Assembly (NCBI GenBank): GCA_013399895.1
Contig: VXBA01005705.1
Coordinates: forward strand, 124,001-188,000
Reading direction: 5' to 3'
Origin: Serilophus lunatus
Lineage: Eukaryota > Chordata > Aves > Passeriformes > Eurylaimidae
DNA: 64,000 bases
Part shown: piece by piece, positions 12,388 to 23,422 of the stretch
How the letters are laid out: the number at the start of each line of letters is the position of its first letter
How positions within the stretch are numbered: position 1 is the first letter of the stretch
Notes under the pieces: generated by a model
Told to the model about the DNA's origin: nothing
What the model saw: only the letters and a program-made list of their open reading frames with translations
The model's database searches: none
Translations under genes and position numbers: made by a program

Positions 12388-12506
12388 ATGAGTTTCCTCA
12401 AGCGCTTCCCGCCCCCGGCCGAGGGCGTCCGGCACCAGCAGCCGGACACGGAGGCGCTGCTGGCGGGGCGCAGCCTGGGCGCCGGCACCCTCTACATCGC
12501 CGAGAG
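12388..12506 (+). CDS. CLNS1A: CLNS1A exon 1, coding part
   Basis: The start was chosen by homology to MSFLK. The exon encodes 39 residues and two bases of a Ser codon, ending TLYIAE. The donor is GAGAG|GTGCGG. The frame is also open upstream from ATG 12358 (MVEQGHGGGA-). Confidence 0.92.
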
Positions 12507-15500
12507 GTGCGGGGGACACCCGCGGGGCTGGGGCCGGGCCCCGAGGGGCTGCGGGGTGTCCTGAGGGGAGCGGCGGGCGGGAGCCTCCCTGGGGGGGCTC
12601 TCACCCCCGAGGGGACCCGCGNATTTTTTCCCAAGCTATTCCAGTAGTGTTTAAACATCACTTTGCTTTCAAATATCAACTTGCTTTCATTTCAGTCAAG
12701 GTGGTTATTTGTATGAGTGCAAATTACTTGCATAATTAGAATCGAAAATAGGTTGGCATGGTTGAAGAGCTTTCCAAAGTGCTGTCAAAAGCTCATCTGA
12801 AGAGAACCACATTACGTTCTTGTTTCCCCTGGTTTCTTCACATTCTTTCCGTTTCCAGAATTTGCTGCTTTGGCTCTCTGCTATCCTACCATGACTATGA
12901 AAGTCTAGAGAAGGAAAAGATAGAGACCTAATCCAATTAATTGGTTTGTGTTTGTGAGAACCTAGGTTTGCACACAGGTAGGTATGCAATGACTCCTTAA
13001 AAATAAATTTAAATTGATGAAAGGGAAGATTAACAACCACGATAAGGTAACAACTTGCATGGACTCTCAGTGAGTATGTTGCTATGGCAGGAGCATTTGT
13101 CATGCTGGAAAGTCAGGGAGAAGGGATGTTTGCAATGATGCTCTCTTGCTGATGGAGTTATCAGGAGCATCCTGTGACAGAGAGATACTTCACTGATGCA
13201 CCAGTAATCCCCATTTCTCACTGCCGTAGCATGTGTCATAAGAGAAACTTGCAGGAGAAATGGTGTAAATCCAGAGGAAGAAGCAGGGCCAGGGGTCACC
13301 AGGAGCCAGCAGCCTTTCTGTCACTGCAGTCTGTTGTCCCAGGACACCACCAGCTCACCAGGTAGGTACCGTAGTCGTATAGTGCTCCTGATCCCGAGTC
13401 CATCAATGCTTAAGGTAATCAGTTGGATACCCTTCAGGCAATTCAAGTTCTTGTGACATTCTTTTTATTCTCTGTGTTCGCCTGTCAGGCATTGGGTGCT
13501 GATCACCCACCTAAAATTCCCTTTCCAACATCTGAAAATGGTAATTGAAAAGCAGCAGTGTTTGTTTTTCCCTTTGTCATCTGTCCAACGGAGACTTGGA
13601 GGCTAAAATAGGTAGGCCAGAGTTCAATAAGCATTTGGACAATGCTGTCAAACACATGGTGTGATTCTTGGGGTTGTCCTGTGCATGGTCGGGAGTTGGA
13701 CTTGACCCTTGTGGATCTCTTCCAACTCATGATATTCCATGATTCCATGACTGTAGCCAGTACTGTCAACTACAGAATCATGGAATAGTTTGGATTGGAA
13801 GGGACCTCAAAAATCATGTAGTTCCAACACCCTTGCCATGGTCTTCCACTAGACCAGGCTGCTCAAATTCCCATCATCCTGCCTGGCCTTGAGCACTTCC
13901 AGGGATGGGGCATCCACAACTTCTCTGCGCAACCTGTTCCAGTGCCTCACCAATCTCTCCGTAAAGAATTCCTTCCTGATACCCAATCTCAGCCTGCTCT
14001 CTCTGAAGCCATTCCCCCTTGTCCTATCACTCCGTGCTCTCGTCCAAAGTCCCTTACCAGCAATTTTGTCGCCCCTTTAGGTACTGGCAGGGGCTCTAAG
14101 GTCTCTCAGGAGCCTTCTTTCCTCCGGGCTGAACAACACCAATTCCCTCAGCCCGTCTCCCCCGCAGAGCTGCTCCACACCTCAGCGCTCGCCCCCATCG
14201 TTACCCTTGGCTTCTCCTTCGCAGGAATTGAAAACTTTCCTCTAAAGCGGCCGTCGGCACGGCCGGAGCACGGTCCGTAGGTGCACAGACCCCGCACACG
14301 CTCCCCCAGCCCCAGGAANNNNNNNNNNNNNNNNNNNNNNNNNNNNNNNNNNNNNNNNNNNNNNNNNNNNNNNNNNNNNNNNNNNNNNNNNNNNNNNNNN
14401 NNNNNNNNNNNNNNNNNNNNNNNNNNNNNNNNNNNNNNNNNNNGGCTGTGAGGGGCAGGGGGTGTGCGGGTGCCCCGCTGTTCCTGCTCCAGAGGGTGTT
14501 TCAAACAAGGCAAGGGGGAACCCGGCTGGATGGGGCTTGGAGCATCCTGGTTTGGTGGAGGGTGTCCCTGCCCGTGGCAGAGAGTTGGGACTAGATAGGC
14601 TTGAAGATCCCTTCCAAACCATTCCATAATTAAAGACCTCTTCTCTGACCACGGTTGTAGATGGGGCTGCTGGGTTTCTGCTGTTATTCACTGCTGTGGT
14701 TCTGTGAAGCCTTTCATGATGGATTAACCACATGGAGACTATGTCCTTACTGGGCAGAAATCAGTCTGGTTATTCTGGAAGATGTTACCTGAGCTCTTTG
14801 TAGACTCCTTTAAGTCCTCTCTGCATTGTATGGCTCAAGGAGACAGTTTGATGATTAAAGCAATGCAGTTTTCTTTAACCATGGAAAATTCTCAACGTAT
14901 TCTGCAGTAGAAAAGCGTTGTTAGAACAAAAACATCATTTAAAATGTACCCTGAGAAGTGCATGTTCTTTTAGAACCTTTAGACTATAAATATTGGCCAT
15001 AAAATGGGCAATATTGTCAGGGAAGCTCTTGCCCCACCCGAGCTTGTTAGTGGTGTTGTGCTGGACAGACCTCTCTCTGGAGTTCCATTTATTTTTGGTT
15101 TTAGTTTGGTTACAGAGACCAGGGCTTTTGTTGGCTCAGCACCAGCTCTCAGGACGTCTGATGTTGAATTTCCTTGTAACTTGCTTTCAGTAGGTTTTGC
15201 TGGGGGGCACGTACAAGGCTGTCGCCTTCCCCTCAGCGGGTTCTGAGTGGGTCGCAGAGCTTCCACCAGAGTCAGCTGCTGGTAATGAATAGAAAACGCC
15301 AGTGTTTGCAGGAATGCCGTGGGAGAACTGGGCACCCAGGAGGGCAGTGTGGCTCTGGGTCCCTGTAAGCGCTGAGGGACAGCCAGTCGAGGCTGGGAAG
15401 GAAATTCCCTGCTCCCACTGCACTAGCTCTTGCTTTTGGCCAGATTCTACCCCTCAGTATTTCTGTTCATTGTGTGGCCTCACTGATCACAGGAACCCAG

Positions 15501-18500
15501 AACTAGCCCGAGTTTGATTTCTGGTTGGCTAGAAAGACATTGATCATTCTGAAATGGAGGCCAGGGGTGACAACCTGTGCTGTCTCTTGCTGTGTTTAGT
15601 TAGGGATGAAAGTGAAAGTGGGGGGAAAGCAGAGGTTTATACACTTAAGTTATGAAGGGAGGAATACCCATAACATGGCTTTATCAGCTCTGCTGATCAC
15701 AGAACTGGCTGTTTTTCTGCATACAGGCTCTACCCACATCAGATCTGCAATCCTCTAGAAATGATCATGCTGGGTTTCCTCCTCTCGAAAAGACACATTT
15801 TATAGTTTGAGTTATAAATCACACTCTGGAACCCCTGTAGTTACCTTTGGAATGATGGATATGTGAAAATGAAGAGGTGGGGAGGAAAATTCAGCATTCA
15901 GTGCAAGTGTGGTATGATTGAGGGTGCTCGGCTTCACGTTCTTTAAAGAAAGGTTTATTTTACCTCGGCCATCAGTTGATGCCATTGGAAATTCCCATTT
16001 GGGCAGGTCCAGGACCACGTATGCCTGGAGCGTGTCTTGTCCAGAACTACTCACTCTTTTGTGGACGTTTTGCTTTTCTGCAGGCCCAAGTTGGGCACGT
16101 AGTGTGGACACCTCTGTTAGTTTCTAACTCATCTCTTTTTTTTTTTCTCCCATCTTCCGTGTTAGTCGCCTGTCCTGGCTGGAAAGCTCTGGAGTTGGCT
16201 TCTCTTTGGATTACCCCACCATAAGTTTACACGCCGTGTCCAGGGACCTGAGTGCCTTCCCGAGGGAGCACCTGTACGTCATGGTGAACGCCAGGTTCGA
16301 AGGTATGCCCGGGCTGTGCCTCGGTGCTCCCACACAGCCACGGCTTCTGCTGCAAAAAGAGTAAATGTCGGGTTTCACGCTCCGTTTAGGGAATGGCTTG
16401 TATTGTCTTCTTCGTTCTTCCGAAGGGTCCTTGTCTTAGAAGCACAGCTTTGCACTTGTGTAGAGTGACCTCTGTGCAGTTCTGCTCCCAGCATGGGGCT
16501 GTGTGCAGCTGGAGCCGCAGTTCTCTGCTCTCTTACACCGTTTTGAACAGTTTGGTTCCCCTGCAGTGTCCCTGAGATTCTAGCCTGGGTGTAGTGTTTT
16601 CTTCATGGAGTTTATGTTAATGTTGCTGCCCTCTCCAGGCTTCAGGAATTCCTGCTGTTTCACAGCAGCCTGGAAACGTTCATTTACTTAAAAAGGTTAC
16701 CAGGCTTTAATGGATCTTTGTAGACTGCCCACAAAACCCACCTTTTTGATCATTCTTGCTTTGATAAAGAGAAAACAAGCTTTCTCTTTCATTGTTTGTA
16801 TGAGGATTATTTTTTTAATATATTATTTTTTTTCTTCTGTCAGACCTGTTAATATTTTAAGTGTCATAAGCTGCCATCTCAATTGAGTACTAGTGGGTGT
16901 TAGGTCTTGAGCAGGTCTCCTTCCTCCTTCATTCCTACTGGTCATAACAGTTTAAGGTTAAAATCTGGCATTCAATTTTATTTTTAATATATTCAGAAAG
17001 TAATGACAAGACTCTGAGGAGATGGAGATGTTTTATAGCTATTAATGGTCTTTATTATTTCCTTCTCTCAAGTTACTTATGTTCTCTGACAGTCTATCAA
17101 TACAAATAATAAGAGGACATGAGCATACTCCTCTTGGTTCTTCTCCCTTATTTTCCTTTAACTGTGGTTATTTTGAAGCAAACTGAGCCTAGTCTGAAGA
17201 AAGATACTGTTTCTAGCCTTTCATTCATTCTGCTAATAGTGTTTGAAAATACAGATATCTAGCCCCGGCCTGCAGTTTTAATTGCTAAATAGTGTTAAAC
17301 CCAAACCTTTCCATTTACTTGGCTGCAGGAGTCTTCATTTTCAGTTGGGCAGAGTACATTTTGTCCTTCCTCTGGAAGTTTTTGTTGTGCTCTCTGTGAG
17401 TATGTGCCTTGCCTTCACCCCTTTTTAGAAGAAGAGTTTGACTTCAATGAAAACAAAGTGCAGGACTCCACAGTAACAAGCTGTGCCTGCGGGTGTCACT
17501 TGGAAAAGGGTTGGATTGCTTCCTTGCACATTTCATTTTTGGGGCAGCTGGCTGGCAGCTTCTTGGCATCTCCGTGGTCTTAGTGGTGCCAGGATAAAAG
17601 CCACTCTCAGTTGGACAGCCTCTTCTTCTGTGCAAAACAGTTGTGCGCTTCTGAGGTTGTCAGTGCAGTGTTCCCAGCCACAGAGCCACGAGCTGCAGCC
17701 ATCTTCTCTAGGGTTTTTATATTCCCAGAAAGTAAAACACCATGTTGTTGGTTATTTATTCGTGCACAGAAGTCAGGAAGCACTGTTTTGCTCAGAGCTG
17801 TTGCTGGCTCTGGGTGCACTTTCTGCCTCTGACATCTTGCTGGCTGGCTAGGAATGTTGGACATGGAACAGGGATCCTCCATAAATGCCAGACAGGGGCC
17901 GCACTGGGAGCTAGCTGATTTTGTGACAGCAGTGTTAAGGATCATAAAATCCATGTGATTTTAAAAAAAACCCATATATAGTGTTGTGCAGGTAAATGAT
18001 AACAATTGTGAACTGGGAGGCAGGGGATGAACACAATTGTTTTTAAAAAGGATCAGGCAGTTTTCCTCAAGTGTGTGAATACATTCTGTGACCATTACAG
18101 AAATATTAAGGCATAAAATTATAAATAGAGACATTTTCATGTGTGTTGCAAGCATTGTTGAGGGGCTGTGAGAGGTCCTCTTATATCTATGTGAGTCCTG
18201 GAGTCTAATGGGAATATTTGGGAGGACAGAGTGGGCTTGTTTATGCCTCTGTCAGGTTATGTCCAGGTTTCCGATTTGATTACGGATGTGTTCCTGAAAG
18301 AATAAATAAGACTTCTTTTTTTTTTTTTTTGACTAAATAAACCCATTTCTTTTAAATCTTTCAATTTCCTAAAGAGGAGACAAAAGAGGCTCCCATGGCT
18401 GAAGGGGAGGAGGAGGAGGATGACAGCGATGACGATGTTGAACCGATTGCGGAATTCAGATTTGTACCGAACGACAAGTCAGCCTGTAAGTGAGGAGGGG

Positions 18501-20907
18501 AACTGTGTCTTAAAGTCCTGGCTATATGTGGAAGACAGTGGGGTACAGAGATGCAAACACCACGATTCTTCAGTGTTCTTCTCTAATTCCTTGGTTCCTG
18601 TGTGCTGAAAAGAACAAATGTTTTTATCTGGCTCGAAGCTGGAATATTTCAAGCTGCTGCTTCTCAAGGAAAATTCCAATGCTTTAAAATAGAGATTGCT
18701 GAGTGTAAGTACAGGACACAAATAATCTCACTTATTTACATTTGGAGAGAACATGTATGGGAAATGTCTTTTTAGTCACTAATTCGGTGATATTTGAGTC
18801 AGTGACAATTGCATTGGGAACACGCTCATGCCCAAACACAACCACTGGAAAGCAGTCATAGCCTGTCCGGTGGGGAACTTACAGCTGGGTTCAAATTTTA
18901 AGAATCTGGTGCATGAGATGCTGCAAGGATTCCTGTAGTGGGTAACTACAGATGGAATCGTCCAGAGATAAACCTTTATCATCAGTGATGTAATAGAAAA
19001 GTGCTAGTAAGAGGCTGGATCTAGAAAACTCGATTTGTTTCCTGCATGCCTGCTGGCTTACGGGATGAAGCTTTCAAATACGAATTCAGTGGTGGTTCTG
19101 CTAAAGAAATGCTCCTAATCTCTTTGGTCACTCAGTCTAGGATTTCTTGCCTGTTGTTTTGGGGTATTGGTGGACAAACAAGGGAGGTGTGTGTTCACTT
19201 GTGTTCCCGCAGTGGAAGCCATGTTTTCAGCCATGTGTGAGTGCCAAGCTCTGCACCCAGACCCAGACGATGAGGATTCAGACAACGATTACGAAGGGGA
19301 GGAATACGACGTTGAGGCCCGCGGTTGGTAACAGTTGCTTCTTTTGAAATAGCATTGGATACCTGGTGTCTGTCATAATCGTTTATTACTTGTCTTGCCA
19401 AAACATTCTTTTTGTCACGGGCACAGTATGGAAGCACATAAATCTGCCAAAAACCTGTAGTTTGGATGTCACGAGTCACAGGAATTCGGCAAAAGCATTG
19501 TTCTGGTCCTCAAAAGCCCGCAGACACAAAGAGCAGCCTTCCCTGTGCCCAGTGGCTGTGCTAGCCCATGTTCAGTGCCCACTCAATCTCTGTGTATATT
19601 CTGTACCTCATGTAAGCAGCCTTTTTATCTCAAGTGAGTTAATCTGAGCATAACTTGCCTAGTTGTTATCCTGTTCCTGCTCCCCTACATGTGGGAGGCT
19701 CCTGAACTTCGGTAACTGATAAGCACAACTTGTTTTTGCAGAGCTAGAACAAGGTGATATCCCCAGCTTTTACACGTACGAGGAAGGATTGTCGCATTTA
19801 ACTGCAGAAGGTCAGGCCACGCTGGAGAGGTTAGAAGGCATGTTAGCCCAGTCTGTCAGCACGCAGTACAACATGGCTGGAGTGAGAACAGAGGACTCCA
19901 TAAGGGAGTTTGAAGGTAAAGAAATGCTTTTGTTGTACTAAAGAATATATGTGGAAGCAGTTTAGTAGCATTGCTTCTTTTTTTAATATATAAATTGCAG
20001 TGCTTTTAATAGGATGTTTTTGAAAGATGGAAAATGATGCAGCATTTGTGGATTTCTAGCTATCAGCTTGCATAGAACAGTCAACAAAATAATAACTAAC
20101 TTGTTTTCATCCACGGGGGGGGGTTTTAATCTTACTTGTCAATTGTTTATAGATTCTCTTTGTTCTGCAACTTTGAATAAATGTAAAGACAACCTTAGGT
20201 GATACACTCCTGTTTTAGTAGTGCCCCTTTGTTTGAAAATTTAGTCTGACTTCTGAACCCCAAAATTTTGAAAATCAATATAAATTGAACAGCAAGTATG
20301 TCACATGTCTCAGAGTCATCTTCATCAGTTTTGTTTACTTTCCTAATCTTACTTGCTATGGTACTGCTGCTTATAAATATCCCTGGGGCTGCTCAGTTTC
20401 AGAATTAAATTATTTTTTGACATTATAGCATAGTGCAATTGTTCTTTTTTTTTTTCAACTTGGTTGAGATGGGTTTCAGAACAGAATGCAAAATCTTTCT
20501 GCTAAAGCACAACTGGAGTTACTCAAAGGAATTGTTACACCATTTGTTACATCGAAACTTCATTTAAAACAAGAAATAGTTTAAATGCAGTGTTTAAGTC
20601 TTTTGATAAAACAGGGCGAGATGAGGTTGTAGGAAGTGATGATGTCTTTAAGTGACCCACCAACAGAGCTGGAAAATGCTCAGAAACGTGTGAGCACATC
20701 AGTGTTCCTTTAGGCTGCTTTCAGGAGTTCAGTGAAGGAGTTTTCTGTCCTTGCCACCACTTGTCAGCAGAGGGCACCTGCTCTCTTTCCAGTGAGAACA
20801 TCATCCACTCGGTCACGGAGCATTGGCTGTTTTTTTCAGATGGGATGGAGGTGGACGTAGCACCAGTCGTTGCCGGGCAGTTTGAAGATGCCGAAGTTGA
20901 TCACTGA
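12388..20907 (+). CDS. CLNS1A: CLNS1A, pICln methylosome subunit / snRNP assembly chaperone
   Basis: Six coding exons (12388-12506, 16166-16302, 18375-18485, 19213-19323, 19742-19915, 20840-20907) join in frame to 720 nt, 239 codons plus TGA; human pICln has 237. pICln is a mainly cytosolic PH-fold protein that holds Sm proteins for PRMT5/MEP50 methylation and snRNP assembly. It was first described as a volume-regulated chloride-current factor. The protein starts MSFLKRFPPPAEG. Exons 1-4 carry the PH-like core (TLYIAESRLSW, YPTISLHAVSRD, EHLYVMVNARFEE). There are acidic clusters EEEEDDSDDDVEP and DDEDSDNDYEGEEYDVEA, then FYTYEEGLSHLTAEGQATLE, and the C-terminus is GQFEDAEVDH. All introns are GT-AG. 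An in-frame ATG 30 nt upstream (12358) has the stronger Kozak context, so a 249-residue form is possible. Confidence 0.95.
12622..12622. other. one-base assembly gap
   Basis: A single n separates CpG-island intron sequence from a restart of the block seen at 10561. A one-base n of this kind is typical of a scaffolder joining contigs it estimated to touch or overlap. Confidence 0.85.
13612..13754 (+). mobile_element. CR1 tail (copy inside duplicated block)
   Basis: Same element as at 11550-11692, shifted by 2,062 bp. Confidence 0.7.
13773..14212 (-). mobile_element. CR1 fragment (copy inside duplicated block)
   Basis: Same element as at 11711-12150, shifted by 2,062 bp. Confidence 0.8.
14319..14443. 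other. assembly gap (125 N)
   Basis: The run follows GCCCCAGGAA, the point where copy 1 enters the most GC-rich part of the CLNS1A promoter. The missing sequence is probably promoter, exon 1 and the start of intron 1. Confidence 0.9.
14515..14633 (+). mobile_element. CR1 LINE 3' tail, plus sense
   Basis: GGCTGGATGGGGCTTGGAGC, then TCCCTGCCCGTGGCAGAG and GATCCCTTCCAAACCATTCC: a typical truncated CR1 end within CLNS1A intron 1. Confidence 0.85.
16166..16302 (+). CDS. CLNS1A: CLNS1A exon 2
   Basis: The acceptor is TTCCGTGTTAG. The first base completes the Ser codon, then RLSWLESSGVGFSLDYPTIS and onward to VMVNARFE. The donor is GAAG|GTATGC. This is the core of the PH-like domain. Confidence 0.94.
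16303..18374 (+). other. CLNS1A: CLNS1A intron 2
   Basis: 2.07 kb, GT-AG, AT-rich, with a poly-T run near 18310-18330. An exon-like stretch near 17428 lacks a fitting donor. No repeat family was recognised. Confidence 0.85.
18375..18485 (+). CDS. CLNS1A: CLNS1A exon 3 (acidic linker and PH strand)
   Basis: A weak acceptor (ATTTCCTAAAG) is followed by 111 bp reading EETKEAPMAEGEEEEDDS, then DDVEPIAEFRFVPNDKSA. The donor is CCT|GTAAGT. The phase agrees with exons 2 and 4. Confidence 0.93.
18486..19212 (+). other. CLNS1A: CLNS1A intron 3
   Basis: 727 bp between a GTAAGT donor and a CCCGCAG acceptor. Nothing else was seen. Confidence 0.88.
19213..19323 (+). CDS. CLNS1A: CLNS1A exon 4
   Basis: The acceptor is TTCCCGCAG. 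The exon reads (L)EAMFSAMCECQALHPDPDDE and continues through the second acidic run to EYDVEAR. The donor CGCG|GTTGGT is weaker than usual but is the only choice that keeps the frame. Confidence 0.92.
19324..19741 (+). other. CLNS1A: CLNS1A intron 4
   Basis: 418 bp between a GTTGGT donor and a TTTGCAG acceptor. Nothing else was seen. Confidence 0.88.
19742..19915 (+). CDS. CLNS1A: CLNS1A exon 5
   Basis: The acceptor is TGTTTTTGCAG. The exon reads LEQGDIPSFYTYEEGLSHLT, then a helix-rich stretch ending AGVRTEDSIREFE. The donor is GAAG|GTAAAG. Confidence 0.95.
19916..20839 (+). other. CLNS1A: CLNS1A intron 5
   Basis: 924 bp between a GTAAAG donor and a TTTTTTCAG acceptor. It carries a CTCF-like motif near its 3' end. 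Confidence 0.88.
20764..20777 (+). promoter_or_regulatory. CTCF-like motif in CLNS1A intron 5
   Basis: TCAGCAGAGGGCAC fits the CTCF core CCASYAGRKGGCRS with one mismatch, at the first base. Motif match only. Confidence 0.45.
20840..20907 (+). CDS. CLNS1A: CLNS1A exon 6, last coding part
   Basis: The acceptor is GTTTTTTTCAG. The exon reads (D)GMEVDVAPVVAGQFEDAEVD-H then TGA, the expected pICln C-terminus. A good donor follows 17 nt after the stop codon, so the exon probably ends at 20924. Confidence 0.95.
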
Positions 20908-20924
20908 GGAAGACCTACACTGCT

Positions 20925-23422
20925 GTAAGTTCCTTCTGACTTCCAACACCGATGCCTTTCAGTCCAACAGATCCTTCCCTCTCTGTAACTTGTGCAATGT
21001 GTGTGATCCCAGATCTCCTCCAGGAAGTGTCTCACGGTATCAGGATGGTGGTGATTTAGAGGAAGGAAAAGGTAGCAGTGGTTAGCACAAGCGCGGAAAG
21101 ATGTTCAGTGATCTGTCCAAAAATGCCTCTTGGCATAAACCATCACCCTGGAAAGTCAGCCCTTCAGTTAATTTAAGAATTGTCCAGTCTCAAAGGCTCT
21201 TAGATTCTGATATATGAATGCTGGAGCCATCCCTGGGAAGTTACTGTTCTTGGTATCTGTTGTTTTGCCCTTAGTGTGCAGGATTTCCCAGACCATCCAG
21301 GCGGGCAAGACACTTCACAGCGCTGCAAGTCCATCTCTTCCTTCACTATAAGTGGAGCAGGAATAGTTCCTGGTAAAGTTACTGAGCAGTCTAGATGGCT
21401 GTGCTGTCAGGAGCGCACAGCTTAGAGACAACACCCTGCTCAGGTGGCTGTGCCAGTGTGCCCTTTTGCCTACCATCACCTGTGCTGCTTTTCTCCTGTT
21501 AATAGTGTTGCAAAGATGTGCCGGGTTTTCCCCACTGCAACTGGGTGGGAGAGGAAGAGCAGCTTTTTCTGGGGCAGTCTGTGGAGATGCACAGGCACAG
21601 CGGGGGTTATGATCCCTACTGCACAGTCTGCACGTGCTGCTCAAGTGAAGCTGCAAGGTCCCAGTTCTTCTGCCTGTCTCAGAAGCGAGAGCTGACAGCT
21701 CTTCCCTTGAAGTGAGCATCAAACGATCCCACTTGAAATGCTGGAGGAAACAGTTGTGGAGCAGACAGCCAGAAGTTCGGAGGAGGAAGAAGGAAAGGGC
21801 CACAAATAGGAAGATGATAACACTGAAAAAAGTCAGTGCAAAGTAATTGATAGGGATTACAGTGTCACTAAGAAAGAGGCTGCAGTCCCTGAGGAAGGTT
21901 ATTGTGAAGGGGTGATGGATGCACAGCTGCTTTCCTCTTCTGTTGCTTTTGCTACTGTAGTTCCGAAAGTCTCAGAGCAGCCCTGTGTTCCCTTATTGAC
22001 CTCAACCACTGCCACTGGTCCTGAATTGGTATTTATGGTGTAAGAGCTCCAACTTTTCTGCAGTCAATCTTCTACCCTTGGAATGACTTTGCAGGACAGA
22101 GAGGAGTTCTTCCAAAGAAAAGTTTAGATAGTGGTTGTCCTGCCACTGGGTGATCATCCAGTTTGGTAAAGGACATACTTTAAAGAAAAGCCTTCAGCTG
22201 TAGATCAAATGCCTGTTAGGGAATGAATAGAAAGTTTGGCTCTGATGACTCCATCTCCAGGATTACTTTGATCCATGTTTCTTTAAAAAAAAACCAAAAA
22301 CTTGCCATCAGAAAATTCAAATTTGACTACTTTTCAACTTGAGCTGGGCTAGGGAGAGTTAGTGGCTGATAGCAGATCTCTGAGGAGCCCAAGAGTGCTG
22401 GTGGAAGTGTTGTAGACTGATCTTGCAAAGTGCAAAATATACCCAGTAAGAAGTTTTGGTCACTGGAATTCTTCCTGCTGCTTACTCCATGCCTTCCATG
22501 GTGCAGCATGTGGCTGTGGGAGATTAATGCTTTGAGTGGTGACTGGAGAGGGATTCCTCCTGTCCTTCTGCTTGTGCTGAGGAGCTGATCCCTGTCAGAG
22601 CAGATGAGTGACCTGGAGTGTTGCAGTGACGTTGCTCCAGGTGGCAGTTTGGGAGCTGTGGCTGTGATGGCCCTTTTTAAGTAACCACCAGCCTGAATGT
22701 GTTGATGTAATTTAAGTAAGTTCAGAAATCTAGGATCTAAGGCAGCAATAAGCAACTGAAGGTGCAAAGACACGAAGGCAACTCTTGGAGGTCTGTGATA
22801 ATGACCCTGCTAACAAGTTGGGGCATGGAGGTGGCCTGGCTCTGAAAATAGGGACAGAGAGGCAGCATGCAGGGGTCTTATGGGTATTCTGTGGGTGTTG
22901 CTCAGCCCTTTTAACCTGCTGAACTGCAAAACGATCTCCATGAACATGTTGTTGATTCCCGAGAGCAGCGCAATGCTCTGCCTCCACAGCGGTGCCCTTG
23001 TGGGATGCTCATGTTGCATGTCACTGCTCGTTACCCAAATGAGATGTGACAGGCTCCTGCTGAAGCTCCTGGAAGACTTGCTGATAGGTGACGTGGGACA
23101 TTTCCACTGGTCTTGCAATAAGCAGTGTTTTGTCTGCGGCATCACGAGGCCGCAGTAATTGTTCCAAAGCAACTGGTGTGTCTGTGTGTGGTGGTGCAGC
23201 GCCAGGGGTCTGCCAGGGCGCACTAGGACATGCTGTCCTTAGCTGACCTCAGTTTAGAGCTGCTGCCAAAGGCAAGGATGCTCAACCCTTCTGAAAATTG
23301 GTGGGCTTGCAGTCAAGTGCTGTCCTCTAACTGCAAACAACAGATACCTCCTACTCTGTAAAGTTCAATGTCCTTTTATTTTCATGCTAATTATGTAAAC
23401 TTGGGTGTCTTGTGTCTTTCAG
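20925..23422 (+). other. CLNS1A: CLNS1A intron 6, within the 3' UTR (probable)
   Basis: About 2.5 kb between a consensus donor and a good acceptor. Several ORFs of 80-160 codons occur on both strands (for example 21315-21803 and 22327-22773, minus), but none resembles a known family and none has splice context. Confidence 0.6.

Larger units (their letters stand above)
12165..12621. promoter_or_regulatory. CLNS1A: CpG island and promoter of CLNS1A
   Basis: There is an abrupt rise in GC and CpG content (GCGGCCGTCGGCACGGCCGG, CGCGGCCGCGGTGCC) flanking exon 1. No TATA box was seen, as is usual for housekeeping genes. The island is cut off by the n at 12622, where assembled sequence jumps back to the duplicated block. 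Confidence 0.8.
12623..14318. repeat. duplicated block, copy 2 (likely false duplication)
   Basis: It matches 10561-12256 at an offset of 2,062 bp, with no difference in the stretches I compared. It is bounded exactly by the n on the left and by the N run on the right. It stops about 130 bp before where CLNS1A exon 1 would recur, so no second exon 1 is assembled. Confidence 0.9.
12507..16165 (+). other. CLNS1A: CLNS1A intron 1 (contains assembly artefact)
   Basis: The apparent length of 3.66 kb includes the n at 12622, duplicated block copy 2 and the N run. If the duplication is false, the real intron is roughly 1.7 kb plus whatever the gap hides. The part right of the gap (14444-16165) has one CR1 tail and no recognised exon. 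Confidence 0.75.

Noticed and set aside
12086..12679. Minus- and plus-strand ORFs across the CLNS1A CpG island, and ORFs running through N bases
   Set aside because: They are GC-driven chance frames; those crossing n or N runs are meaningless.
17428..17480. Possible extra CLNS1A exon reading EEEFDFNENKV after a CTTTTTAG acceptor
   Set aside because: No suitable donor follows, and exons 2 and 3 already join in phase with sequence matching known pICln.
21315..23223. ORFs of 80-162 codons between CLNS1A exons 6 and 7
   Set aside because: No family resemblance, no start or splice context, and Ser/Leu/Cys-rich composition typical of chance frames.
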